Shown here piece by piece: positions 25,486-35,604 of a stretch of 64,000 bases of DNA (positions within the stretch are counted from its first letter, which is position 1; every line of letters begins with the position of its first letter). A program made the position numbers and the translations under genes. Under the pieces are notes generated by a model, which was not told the origin of the DNA, did not search any database, and saw only the letters and a program-made list of their open reading frames with translations. The stretch comes from Spartobacteria bacterium (GTDB lineage Bacteria; Verrucomicrobiota; Verrucomicrobiia; Chthoniobacterales; UBA10450), in NCBI GenBank assembly GCA_003169975.1, contig PNAA01000041.1:62657-126656 (forward strand), read 5' to 3'.

Positions 25486-26091
25486 CTACAGTCTCGTCCG
25501 GCCCGCGAGCGCGCGGGAAAGCGTGAGCTCATCGGCCGATTCCAACCCGCCACCGGCGGGCAAGCCATGCGCGATACGCGTCAGGGTGACGGGATATTTC
25601 TTCAAGAGCGCGACGAGGTAGTTCGTCGTCGCTTCCCCTTCCACGTCGGCCGCGAGCGCGAAAATGATCTCGCTCGGTGCTTCCTTTTCCACCCGCTCGA
25701 CCAACGAGGCGATGCGCAGGTCTTCCGGCGCAACCCGATCGAGCGGCGAAATGCGCCCGCCTAATGAGTGGTAGCGGCCGCGAAAGGCGCTCGTCTTTTC
25801 CAGCGGCAGGATGTCGGTCGGCTGCTCCACCACGCAGAGCAACTCCCGCGCACGCGAATCATCGGCGCAAATTTCGCAGAGGTCGGCGGTCGCGAAGAAG
25901 CCACACTGGAGACAGGGCCGAATGGTATCGCGCGTGCTCGCGATCGCGCGCGCGATTCCGGCGGGCTGCTCATTCCGCGCCTGCACGATCCAGAGGGCGA
26001 TGCGCTCGGCGGAGCGCGGACCGACTCCGGGCATCTGGCGCAATTGGGCAATCAACTCGCGGATTGCGACGGGATATTCGGTGCGTTTCAA
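25486..26091 (-). CDS. recR: Recombination protein RecR
   Basis: 201 aa, the normal RecR length. It has the N-terminal helix-hairpin-helix (LRQMPGVGPRSAERIAL), a four-cysteine zinc finger (CLQCGFFATADLCEIC), and a Toprim domain (LLCVVEQPTD, YHSLGGRISPL) ending in the Walker-like region LARIAHGLPAGG. With RecO it loads RecA at gaps bound by SSB; RecF is also encoded here (60621). The start is a TTG at 26091, chosen because it overlaps the upstream stop as TTGA and precedes KRTEYPVAIREL; no ATG in frame fits. It is the last gene of a three-gene overlapping minus-strand operon. Confidence 0.94.
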   Translation of the reverse strand: MKRTEYPVAIRELIAQLRQMPGVGPRSAERIALWIVQARNEQPAGIARAIASTRDTIRPCLQCGFFATADLCEICADDSRARELLCVVEQPTDILPLEKTSAFRGRYHSLGGRISPLDRVAPEDLRIASLVERVEKEAPSEIIFALAADVEGEATTNYLVALLKKYPVTLTRIAHGLPAGGGLESADELTLSRALAGRTRL

Positions 26092-27350
26092 AACGGCGCG
26101 AGCGATTCGGAGCCTGGCGCGGGTTCGGTCGCCATCTGCAGGCAAAGCGGCTCGAGGCGGCGGAGGTACCACTGGAGGGGCCGGTCCAGCTCGCCGTCTT
26201 CGCCCCGCGCCCGGGTAAATTCCGCGAAGGCTTCGTTCCAGCGGCGCTCACGAAAATAAACGATCGCGGTCCAGAAACGATCCCGGCGCGCGATTTCTTC
26301 CGGGGTCGCCTGCTCCGCGAGCGAGAGCAGTTCGTAGACTTCGAGCCGCTCGTGCGACTCGGAGCTGCGCAAAAAATCAATCGGTCGCGCGACGATTTCC
26401 TTGCCAGCCGCGCTGTAGGTCTTGGGTCCAAGCAATATTTGAGAGCCGTAAATCTGGTTCGCGCGCGCCAGCCGGCGAGCGACCTCGAGGGGTTCGCCGG
26501 AAACGACGATCTCACTGCGCGGTGAATCGTCCCGTCTCGTGGCCACGATGACACCGGAGCTGAGGCCGATGCGGAGATCGATCTTGCCTAACGAATCCGG
26601 CCTTGCGGCCGCAGCCGCGCGGAAGCTATCCCGGAAGGCGAGCGCGGCGCGGGCCGCATCGCGCGCATGCTGCTCGCTCGCGTTGGGAAAGCCAAAAAGG
26701 ACGCGTACGCCTTCACCGTCCGCGGCGTGCAGATAACCTCCATCCCGCAGGAAGCGCTCGTTCGCGCAGGCGTTGAAGTCGCGGGTCAACTGCGCGCAGA
26801 CCGCAGCCGGGAGCTCGTCGATCAGCTCGCCTTCATTGGCGATCTCGCAAAAGACAAGGCTCGCTTCGCGCGCCAACGCCTCGCCCAATTCCAGCGCCCC
26901 GTTTTCCGTCAGGCGATCAAGGTTCGCCTGGTGGAGGCGTCCCTCGAAGAGGCGCGTGGTCGCGCTGCGCCGGCGACCGGCATCCGTCGCAGTGAAGCCG
27001 CAGGCGAACGCCGTGGCGAAGCCGGCTGCGAGGATGGCGGGTAGCGGCGGCAAAGAACTTCCCGCGGCTTGCCAAACCCAGGCTGCGACAATCAATTCCA
27101 AGAAAAGCACGGCCAGGAGACCGACGCGACGCCACGTCTGGGTCACCTCCAGCATGGTCCACGCGACGGCGAAGCTGAGCGTGATGACGAAAAGAAAACT
27201 TCCAAAACTGACGGCCTCGTTAGGCGAGAGACCGATGGCTTTGCCAAAAAACGCCGCGGGACGCGCGAGGAGCCCGGTCGTCTGCAGGACGATGGCAACG
27301 GCGGCGGCGGCCGCGCCAATCCACAGTGTGGCGAGGAGCGCGCGCTTCAT
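26088..27350 (-). CDS. Membrane protein with class III nucleotide cyclase homology domain (probably degenerate), 420 aa
   Basis: Four hydrophobic segments within residues 1-125 precede a domain with the layout of class III adenylate/guanylate cyclases: LVFCEIANEGELID, then HAADGEGVRVLFGFP, ARDAARAALAF, LRIGLSSGVIV and a YGSQILLGPKTY ending. In active cyclases the two metal-binding Asp lie in F-x-D-I and G-D-x-V-x-x-x-F-G; here both positions appear to be Glu (CEI and GEG). It may be inactive or regulatory. It overlaps the ClpX-like gene upstream (ATGA) and recR downstream (TTGA). A short helical, TPR-like tail follows the cyclase domain. Confidence 0.75.
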   Translation of the reverse strand: MKRALLATLWIGAAAAAVAIVLQTTGLLARPAAFFGKAIGLSPNEAVSFGSFLFVITLSFAVAWTMLEVTQTWRRVGLLAVLFLELIVAAWVWQAAGSSLPPLPAILAAGFATAFACGFTATDAGRRRSATTRLFEGRLHQANLDRLTENGALELGEALAREASLVFCEIANEGELIDELPAAVCAQLTRDFNACANERFLRDGGYLHAADGEGVRVLFGFPNASEQHARDAARAALAFRDSFRAAAAARPDSLGKIDLRIGLSSGVIVATRRDDSPRSEIVVSGEPLEVARRLARANQIYGSQILLGPKTYSAAGKEIVARPIDFLRSSESHERLEVYELLSLAEQATPEEIARRDRFWTAIVYFRERRWNEAFAEFTRARGEDGELDRPLQWYLRRLEPLCLQMATEPAPGSESLAPF

Positions 27351-28933
27351 TTTGCCGGGCGCTCGCCCGGGCCGTAGGATTGCAGGACCAATTCACTCAA
27401 GAATTTATCCGGAGCCTCGACTGCCGTGGCATCGAGCAGGAACTGGTTTTTACCCGTGTTCTTCTTGATCAAACTGAGGCCGAACTGAAAATCCTTGAAA
27501 AGATGCGCGCAGAGATCGCTCATTTTCATCCGTTCCGCTTCAGCGCGCTCGACCAGCTGGCGCAGCGCGGAGTCGTCAAACTGCAGCTCGACACCGTGCT
27601 CGTTTGAAAAGCGATCGGCAAACGCCCGGGCCTCCTGCATGAGTGCGACTTTTTCGTGCTGTTGACCCTCGGCCATGAGCCGCTCGAGCACGCGCTGTGG
27701 TTCGCGCACCAGTTCTTCGGTCACGCGCAGCTGGCTGAGGCCGGAGCCCGCGAGGTAGTACTTGTAATCGCGGAATAATTTTTCCCAGACGGTGAGCAGG
27801 CCGCGCGCGCCGGTTTTCTCGAGTGCCGCCGCGTTCGCGATGAGGAGCAACGCTTCGTCCTCGAAACTGATCTCGATGCCATAAGCGCGGAACGCGCGCT
27901 CGTACTGCCGCAGAATGCTGCCCTCGGAATACTTCATGATCTTGTAGAGATCATCCGCGGTCAGCTCTTCGCAGACGACTCGGACCGGGAGCCGCCCGAT
28001 GAACTCCGGCTCAAAGCCGTACTCGATGAAATCCTGGGTGCCGACGTGTTTGAAAACGTCGTTGTCCAACACCTTGAGGGGCTCCGATTGAAAACCGATC
28101 TGCCCCTGCGCGAGACGGCGCGCGACCTGGGTCTTGAGACGCTCGAAGGCACCGCTGACGACAAACAGGATATGGCGGGTACTGATCGTTTCGCGCTTGG
28201 CTTTGCCGCGCTTCTGGAATTCGAAGGCGGCCTGGAGCTGTCCCTGGAGATCGTTCGCGCTCCGCAACGGCACCTCGGTTTCCTCCATTAGCTTGAGCAG
28301 CGTCGTCTGCACGCCGCGTCCGCTGACGTCACGGCCCACCATGTTGGTCGCGGAGGCGAGCTTGTCGACTTCGTCGATGTAGATGATGCCGAACTGCGCG
28401 AGCGCGACATCGCCGTCGGCTTTCTGGACCAGTTCCCGAACGAGATCTTCCACATCGCCGCCGACGTAGCCGGTCTCGCTGAACTTGGTCGCGTCGGCCT
28501 TGACGAAGGGCACCTTGATCAGCTCCGCGATATGCTTGATGAGGTAGGTCTTTCCGACGCCGGTCGGGCCGACGAGGATGACGTTCTGTTTCGCGTATTC
28601 GGTTTCCTCGGCGCGGACGGCGTCTTCGCTCTCTAGGTGGCGGAGGTAATTGACGTGGTTGTAATGGTCGCACACGGCGATCGAGAGGACCTTCTTCGCT
28701 TCGTCCTGCTTGATCACGAAACGGTCGAGGTGCGCCTTGATGTCACGCGGCAAAAACTTGAAAACGAACTCCTCACCGCTCGCTTTCGCCGGTTTCTCAT
28801 CGTCGCCGGCTTCCGCTTGTTCGGGCTGGGCAAAGGTCGCGAACGAAACTTTGTCGCCGAAGTTCGATTTCATGAACTCGGAGAGCTTGGCCTGGAGTTC
28901 TTCTGGCGTGGGAAATGGCGGGTTTTGATTCAA
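27347..28933 (-). CDS. ClpX-like AAA+ ATPase without the zinc-binding domain, 528 aa
   Basis: AAA+ core with Walker A GPTGVGKT (about residue 121), pore loop ETGYVGGDVED (about 155), Walker B IIYIDEVDK (about 186), second-region SGRGVQTTLLKLMEETEV, and sensor 2 KTGARGLLTVWE (about 376), all as in ClpX. The IGF tripeptide that docks ClpX onto ClpP is present in QGQIGFQSE. The N-terminal C4 zinc domain of ClpX is absent; instead there is a 60-residue acidic region without cysteines. The C-terminal 140 residues extend beyond ClpX. A ClpP partner with altered adaptor recognition is plausible. Its stop overlaps the cyclase-like gene (ATGA). Confidence 0.88.
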   Translation of the reverse strand: MNQNPPFPTPEELQAKLSEFMKSNFGDKVSFATFAQPEQAEAGDDEKPAKASGEEFVFKFLPRDIKAHLDRFVIKQDEAKKVLSIAVCDHYNHVNYLRHLESEDAVRAEETEYAKQNVILVGPTGVGKTYLIKHIAELIKVPFVKADATKFSETGYVGGDVEDLVRELVQKADGDVALAQFGIIYIDEVDKLASATNMVGRDVSGRGVQTTLLKLMEETEVPLRSANDLQGQLQAAFEFQKRGKAKRETISTRHILFVVSGAFERLKTQVARRLAQGQIGFQSEPLKVLDNDVFKHVGTQDFIEYGFEPEFIGRLPVRVVCEELTADDLYKIMKYSEGSILRQYERAFRAYGIEISFEDEALLLIANAAALEKTGARGLLTVWEKLFRDYKYYLAGSGLSQLRVTEELVREPQRVLERLMAEGQQHEKVALMQEARAFADRFSNEHGVELQFDDSALRQLVERAEAERMKMSDLCAHLFKDFQFGLSLIKKNTGKNQFLLDATAVEAPDKFLSELVLQSYGPGERPAK

Positions 28934-28980
28934 GAGCGAAACTTAACATTGTCGTTTGGTATGTAAAATTTGCTGCGGTG

Positions 28981-29063
28981 GTAGACGCTTCGCTCTGCGA
29001 AGCCCAGGAACCAGCCATTCGCGAGCCGAGTCACCCTCGCGTTTCGCAGAGCGAAACGTCTAC
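28981..29063. repeat. REP-like element, GTAGACG family, copy 2
   Basis: GTAGACGCTTCGCTCTGCGA (from 28981) is matched in inverse by the right end TTTCGCAGAGCGAAACGTCTAC (29042-29063). It lies in the divergent region between the ClpX-like gene and yajC, so promoters must lie around or beyond it. Confidence 0.8.
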
Positions 29064-29187
29064 AGGTCCGGCGTCGGGTCGCGCTTGCGTCCCTTGCATT
29101 TCGAGCGCAACTGTGCTCAGTGGAATGCCGCTCCGGCGGGTTGGCCGCGCCCGAGGCGCATCCGCCGCTGCGCCAACTCATTTGACC

Positions 29188-29511
29188 ATGCTCATCACCC
29201 TTCTCGCTCAGGCCCCGACCGCGACGCCCGCGGCCGCCGGGGCCAATCCGCTCGCGTCCTTCATCCCGATCATTCTGATTTTTATCATTATGTACTTTCT
29301 GCTTTTTCGGCCGCAGATGCGCCGGCAGAAGGAACAACGGAATTTGGTGGCGACGTTGAAAACCGGCGACCGGGTGGTGACCGCTTCGGGCATCCACGGG
29401 ATGATTACGAATGTGAAGGATGCGACCGTGACGGTGAAAGTCGCGGATAATGTCAAGCTCGAGATGGATAAATCCGCGGTCACCAATGTGATCAAAGCGG
29501 TGGAGGGTTAA
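29188..29511 (+). CDS. yajC: Preprotein translocase subunit YajC
   Basis: 107 aa with one membrane helix (FIPIILIFIIMYFLLFRPQ) directly followed by the YajC signature RPQMRRQKEQRNLVATLKTGD, and a small cytoplasmic beta domain (GDRVVTASGIHGMI, VADNVKLEMDKSAV). YajC associates with SecDF and YidC at the Sec translocon. The ATG at 29188 is the first that gives the usual short N-terminus. secDF begins 3 bp after the stop, the standard gene order. Confidence 0.95.
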   Translation: MLITLLAQAPTATPAAAGANPLASFIPIILIFIIMYFLLFRPQMRRQKEQRNLVATLKTGDRVVTASGIHGMITNVKDATVTVKVADNVKLEMDKSAVTNVIKAVEG

Positions 29512-29514
29512 GCG

Positions 29515-31857
29515 ATGACTCCGGCGATTACTTTTTTCATCGGGCTCGTGTTGCTCGTGCTTTTCGGTTGGTATTTCGCAACCGATTTTGGGCCGCGGAA
29601 GCGCCTGCTCGCAACCCTGCTCATGGTGCTGCTGGTCGTCTTCAGCATCATGACCATCTGGCCTCCGAGCCAGAAGGTGCAACTCGGTCTCGATATTCAG
29701 GGCGGCACTTCATTCCTCATCCGCCTGATACAGGGCGATCGGCCGATCACGAAGAACAATCTCGACCAGGCTGTCGAGGTCATCCGCAAGCGCGTCGATT
29801 ACTTCGGCGGCGGAGAGCCAGTGATCAGCCCGGTCGGCACGGATCGAATCCTGGTGCAAATCCCCGGGCTGGATCCGGCCAAGATTATCGAAGCGCGGCA
29901 GCAGCTCTCGCGGGTCGCGAAGCTCGAGTTCCGGCTGGTTTATCCGGATGACGGCGCGCGCTTGCGCGCGATCGATGCCGGCACGGAAGTCATTCCGCCG
30001 GAGTACCGGATTGAAACTTACAAGATGCAGCAGGCCGAAGGCCAGAAGCCGGTCGAGGAGCGCTTGCTGGTCAAGAAAAAGGCAGACCTTGGCGGTGACC
30101 GCGTGACCGAATCCAACGCCTACTACGGGAACGATGGGTGGACCGTGCAGCTGAAGTTCGACAGCGAAGGCGCGAAGAAATTCGGCCAGATCACTGAGGC
30201 GAATGTCGGGCACCGTTTTGCCATTGTGCTCGATGGCGTGATCCAATCGGCGCCGAGTATTCGGACCGCCATCTATGGCGGCGACGCCATCATCACCGGC
30301 CGTTTCGGCGAACAGGAAGCACGCGGCCTCGCCAGCGTGCTCGAGAATCCACTCCAGACGCCGGTCAGCGTGGAGGAAGAGCGAAGCGTCTCGCCGACGC
30401 TCGGGCTCGATTCGATTCGGGCTAGTATTTTTGCCGGTCTCCTCGGCCTCGCGATCACGCTCGTGCTCGTGATGGTTTACTACAAATTCGCCGGCCTGAT
30501 CGCGAATCTCGTTTTGATCGTGAACATCATCCTCCTGATGGGCGCGCTGACGATGTTCAACTTCGTCCTCACCCTCCCCGGCATCGCCGGCATCATCCTG
30601 ACGATCGGCCTCGCGGTCGATGCGAGCGTGCTGATCTACGAGCGATTGCGGGAAGAACTGGCACTCGGCAAATCGCTCAAGATCGCCGTCCAGACGGCTT
30701 ACGAGAAGGCGTTCTCGTCCATTCTCGACGCCAACGTCACGACCCTGATCACGGCCGCGATTCTCTTCTGGAAAGCGAGCGGCCCGATCAAAGGTTTCGC
30801 GATCTCGCTGACGCTGGGCATTCTCGCCTCGCTCTTCACGGCGCTGATCGTCGGCCGGAATCTTTTCAGCTGGTTTGTCGACACCGGAAAAGTGCAGCGC
30901 ATTTCGATGCTCCACCTCATCTCGTCCAAGAATATCAACTTCCTCGGCAAAGGCTTCATCGCCACGATGTGCTCGCTCGCCATGCTGATCGCAGGTGGGA
31001 CCGCCTTCGTCATACGTGGCGATCGCAACTTCGGGGTCGACTTCAGAGGCGGCGACCTGCTCTCGCTGAGCGCAGCGAAAACGGTGCAGGTCGCCCAGAT
31101 TCGCGAGGCGCTGAAACCGATCCACCTCGACAACGAACCGATTCAGCAATCGCTCGAGGGCAACCGGAATTTCATTACGATTCGGAGCCCGATTAATACC
31201 AGCGACCAGGTGAGCAAAGCGATCAAGGAACACATCCCGAACGGGGAATTCAAGGTGGAGCGCGAAGAACGCGTCGGCGCCCTGGTCGGCGGTGAGCTGG
31301 CGAGGAATTCGCTTTGGGCGCTGGGCCTCGGCATTTTCGGGATTCTCATTTACGTCACCTTCCGCTTCGAACTTTCCTTCGCCGTCGGCGCGATCGTCGC
31401 CCTGCTCCACGACGTCCTGATGACGGTTGGAGTCTTTTCGCTCTTGGGCCGGGAGTTGACCCTGACGATGGTCGGCGCCGTCCTCACGATCGCCGGTTAT
31501 TCGATTAACGATACGATCGTCGTTTACGATCGAATTCGCGAAGGCCTGGCCAGTGGGAGGCGCGGGTCGATCGAGCAAATCATGAACGAGAGTATCAACC
31601 AGACGCTTAGTCGCACCATCCTCACCAGTACCGTGACATTGATCCCGATCCTGTGTCTCTTCTTCTTCGGTGGCGCGGTGCTGCGCGACTTTTCGCTCGC
31701 GATCATCATCGGCGTGGTGGTCGGAACCTACTCGTCGATTTTCATCGCTTCGCCGATCGTCCTCTGGTGGACGCGCGCGCGCGGCGTCAGCGCGAGCAGT
31801 TTGCGCCGCGAAGTGACCCAAAAAAGCACGGTCACCAGCCCATCGTCGGCTTCCTAA
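29515..31857 (+). CDS. secDF: Fused protein-export proteins SecD and SecF
   Basis: 780 aa inner-membrane protein combining SecD and SecF in one chain. The SecD half has LGLDIQGGTSFLI, the P1 periplasmic domain (VISPVGTDRILVQIPG, EGAKKFGQIT), and membrane helices with LTIGLAVDASVLIYERLREE. The SecF half starts around residue 470 (FLGKGFIATM) with NFGVDFRGGDLL, GGELARNSLWALGLG and SINDTIVVYDRIREG. The Asp in VDASVLIYERLRE and in NDTIVVYDRIRE are the conserved residues for proton-driven export. It uses the proton motive force to pull secreted proteins through SecYEG. No GCCTAACGA motif occurs in this gene. Confidence 0.97.
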   Translation: MTPAITFFIGLVLLVLFGWYFATDFGPRKRLLATLLMVLLVVFSIMTIWPPSQKVQLGLDIQGGTSFLIRLIQGDRPITKNNLDQAVEVIRKRVDYFGGGEPVISPVGTDRILVQIPGLDPAKIIEARQQLSRVAKLEFRLVYPDDGARLRAIDAGTEVIPPEYRIETYKMQQAEGQKPVEERLLVKKKADLGGDRVTESNAYYGNDGWTVQLKFDSEGAKKFGQITEANVGHRFAIVLDGVIQSAPSIRTAIYGGDAIITGRFGEQEARGLASVLENPLQTPVSVEEERSVSPTLGLDSIRASIFAGLLGLAITLVLVMVYYKFAGLIANLVLIVNIILLMGALTMFNFVLTLPGIAGIILTIGLAVDASVLIYERLREELALGKSLKIAVQTAYEKAFSSILDANVTTLITAAILFWKASGPIKGFAISLTLGILASLFTALIVGRNLFSWFVDTGKVQRISMLHLISSKNINFLGKGFIATMCSLAMLIAGGTAFVIRGDRNFGVDFRGGDLLSLSAAKTVQVAQIREALKPIHLDNEPIQQSLEGNRNFITIRSPINTSDQVSKAIKEHIPNGEFKVEREERVGALVGGELARNSLWALGLGIFGILIYVTFRFELSFAVGAIVALLHDVLMTVGVFSLLGRELTLTMVGAVLTIAGYSINDTIVVYDRIREGLASGRRGSIEQIMNESINQTLSRTILTSTVTLIPILCLFFFGGAVLRDFSLAIIIGVVVGTYSSIFIASPIVLWWTRARGVSASSLRREVTQKSTVTSPSSAS

Positions 31858-31950
31858 ACCCGGAGTTGACGCTGGGGGAACCGGGCCTTAGGATCGCACG
31901 CCAGTCAGCTCGGGCTTTCTAAATTTAACAGGATCAGGAGAAATAATCGC

Positions 31951-32148
31951 ATGCCAGAAGTGATCGTTCGTAAAGGTGAACCGGTGGACCGGGCCTTGAA
32001 ACGGCTCAAGAACAAGCTGGACGCGGAAGGGATTTTGGACGAAGTGCGCCGTCTGCGCGCCTTCGAAACGCCTTCACAAAAGACCCGTCGCAAGGCGAAA
32101 GCCAATGCCAAGCGCGGGCGCGCCAAGTTCCGTTTTAATCCGTCGTAA
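31951..32148 (+). CDS. rpsU: 30S ribosomal protein bS21
   Basis: 65 aa, basic. MPEVIVRKGEPVDRALKRLK and the downstream EVRRLRAFETPSQKTRRK match bS21, which binds the small subunit near the anti-Shine-Dalgarno region. The size is normal. It stands alone after secDF (93 bp gap) with an A/G-rich stretch (AGGAGAAATA) before the ATG serving as ribosome site. It is convergent with the SUMF1-domain gene across a REP-like element. Confidence 0.96.
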   Translation: MPEVIVRKGEPVDRALKRLKNKLDAEGILDEVRRLRAFETPSQKTRRKAKANAKRGRAKFRFNPS

Positions 32149-32169
32149 ACCGTTCGCCGACAGTATTGA

Positions 32170-32315
32170 AGATGCTTCGTTCTGCGAAGCGCGAGGGTAG
32201 CCGTCCAGCTGCTCTCGTTTTTGCCCATCCTGGCAAAGACCTCCCCCCGCAGTCCACGAACATCGGCCGCCGATCAACGGTTTTCCCCGCGTTTCGCACA
32301 GCGAAACGTCTACAG
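32170..32315. repeat. REP-like element, GTAGACG family, copy 3
   Basis: Left end GATGCTTCGTTCTGCGAAGC, right end GTTTCGCACAGCGAAAC followed by GTCTACAG (to 32315). The left end has lost the exact GTAGACG. On the minus strand the right end supplies CTG-TAG, the last codon and stop of the SUMF1-domain gene. Confidence 0.75.
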
Positions 32316-33908
32316 GTCGCACTCGCAGGCAATCCGGAAGCCAAGATCGTTGCACGAGTAATTGGGGACGTTGGCGCCCCGCGTGGTCGCGCGCAGGCTG
32401 TGGAAGCGCGATTTCCAGCTTCCGCCCCGGTAGATCCGCTTCGTGCCCGAGATCGCCCCACGCGGGTTGATCTTCGGCGTTCCGCGATAACTTTCCATGA
32501 AATCGAGGCACCACTCCCAAACGTTTCCGGCCATGTCTTCCATGCCGAAAGGACTCGAACCCAGGGGATAGGCCCCGACCGGCGAGGTCTCGGCGTGGCC
32601 GTCGTCGATCTCGCGATCACTCCAGGCGAAAGTGGTGTTGCGATCGGCGAAATTCGCCAGGTTGCCGCGTCCATCGTGATTGCCCCACGGATACTTGCGA
32701 CCATCCGCCCCGCGAGCCGCATATTCCCATTCGGCTTCGCTCGGCAGCCGGTAGCGCCGGCGTTCCCGGGCACTGAGCCATTGGCAGAATTTAACGGCGT
32801 CGCCGCTGCTCACGTAGACCGCCGGATGGCGCTCGCCCGTGCCGGGCATGCGTTTGCTGGCGTGCTTCGGATCAAACATCTCATACTGCCCGTTGGTGAT
32901 CGGGTGACGGGAAAGGTAATAGCGGGTGAGCGTTACTTGCGTAATTGGCCGCTCGTTAGGCGCAGCATCGACCGTTTCACTGCCCATTTTGAAGACGCCC
33001 GACGGGACAAAGAGCATTTCAGCATCGATGCTGTTGGCGAAACTGGAATATTTGGCCCGCTCCGCCGCCACATCCATGGATGCTCCAACGACCGTTGCGG
33101 ACATAACCGCTGCCGGCGCAGCCGGCGGCAGGGCTATCTCGGGCTTCGGAGCGACGCGCGCGACCGGCTTCGCCGGCGGTAACGCGGCCTGCCCTTCGAT
33201 TTCCTCGAGGTAGCGATCAACCATGTCCTCGGCGTCGCCCGGTTCGATGCCAAGATTTTCCGCCATGTTCACGAAGGCGTCGCGTTGATCGTCTGTCATC
33301 TCATCGGAGCCCAGGCCGCTGAGCCGGAGCATGCGCATGAAATCGTCTTCCGGATTGAGCGCCGGCGGATTGTTCCCTGCGGCCGCTGTTTCCTCCACCG
33401 AGGGCGGGCCGACGCGCGCCCCCCCGCAGGCGAGCAGCTCCGCCTCGATCAACTCCGTCATTCGCTCGTCCGCCAAGCCCTGCTCCCGACCAAACTCCAA
33501 CAGGGTTTGTTCTTCCTGCGGAGTGAGGGTCTTGTCATTAAGGGCAAAAGCCAGATACTTGTTGAATTCGGCGATCGCCTGCTCTTGCGCCTGGGCAGCC
33601 AGTTCATCATCCACCTTTTGCCGGCGCTCGGGGGTGAGCAACTCGACGCGCGCTTCCGTGAGGAAGCGCGACGAGTCTTCGAGCCCGGAGCGCAACAACT
33701 GCGCGAGCGGATTGCTCGGTTGATTCTTAAGCGGCAGCTTCTTTTGCCACCACAGGACCAGATGGCGAAAACGCTCTTCGATCAGCTCGTTGCTCGGATT
33801 GGTGCTCGGATCGAGGCAGAGCCGCTCGTACAAATCCGGCGAATCGTAACGGCTCCAGCCGTCCCACTTCCTCGGATCATCCGGTAAAGGAATCGGGAAG
33901 CTGACCAT
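32310..33908 (-). CDS. SUMF1 (formylglycine-generating-like) domain protein linked to an Hsp70/GrpE pair, 532 aa
   Basis: Residues 1-110 contain DLYERLCLDPSTNPSNELIEE and FRHLVLWWQKKLP, reminiscent of a degenerate J-type or helical co-chaperone domain but without an HPD tripeptide. A proline/alanine-rich linker follows, then a SUMF1 domain from about 290 (MLFVPSGVFKMGS, ITNGQYEMF, RYRLPSEAEWEYAARG, GNVWEWCLD, YRGGSWKSRFHSLRA, NDLGFRIACE). The two catalytic cysteines of true formylglycine-generating enzymes, expected between RGGSW and LGFR, are absent. It is thus a SUMF1-fold binding domain, not a sulfatase activator. It starts 12 bp after the Hsp70-like gene, and its stop comes from a REP-like element. 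Confidence 0.8.
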   Translation of the reverse strand: MVSFPIPLPDDPRKWDGWSRYDSPDLYERLCLDPSTNPSNELIEERFRHLVLWWQKKLPLKNQPSNPLAQLLRSGLEDSSRFLTEARVELLTPERRQKVDDELAAQAQEQAIAEFNKYLAFALNDKTLTPQEEQTLLEFGREQGLADERMTELIEAELLACGGARVGPPSVEETAAAGNNPPALNPEDDFMRMLRLSGLGSDEMTDDQRDAFVNMAENLGIEPGDAEDMVDRYLEEIEGQAALPPAKPVARVAPKPEIALPPAAPAAVMSATVVGASMDVAAERAKYSSFANSIDAEMLFVPSGVFKMGSETVDAAPNERPITQVTLTRYYLSRHPITNGQYEMFDPKHASKRMPGTGERHPAVYVSSGDAVKFCQWLSARERRRYRLPSEAEWEYAARGADGRKYPWGNHDGRGNLANFADRNTTFAWSDREIDDGHAETSPVGAYPLGSSPFGMEDMAGNVWEWCLDFMESYRGTPKINPRGAISGTKRIYRGGSWKSRFHSLRATTRGANVPNYSCNDLGFRIACECDL

Positions 33909-33920
33909 CCTCGTGATCGC

Positions 33921-35483
<1,563 letters not shown>

Positions 35484-35604
35484 ATTTTTGAAAGCCTTTT
35501 TGCGCTCCTTTGACTGGGATAGCCACTCCCCCAAATGCAGTTTTCATGCCTCGGCCGCTGGTTATCGCAGAGGGTTTCGGTTTGCGCGCGCTGATCGCGC
35601 CCCC

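Noticed and set aside
29710-31821. Long open frame opposite secDF
   Set aside because: It is the antisense shadow of a conserved membrane protein gene, rich in Arg/Asp/Glu with no family text.
9923-32315. CRISPR-like array from the GTAGACG repeats
   Set aside because: The copies are kilobases apart, inverted-repeat bounded and have no regular spacers.
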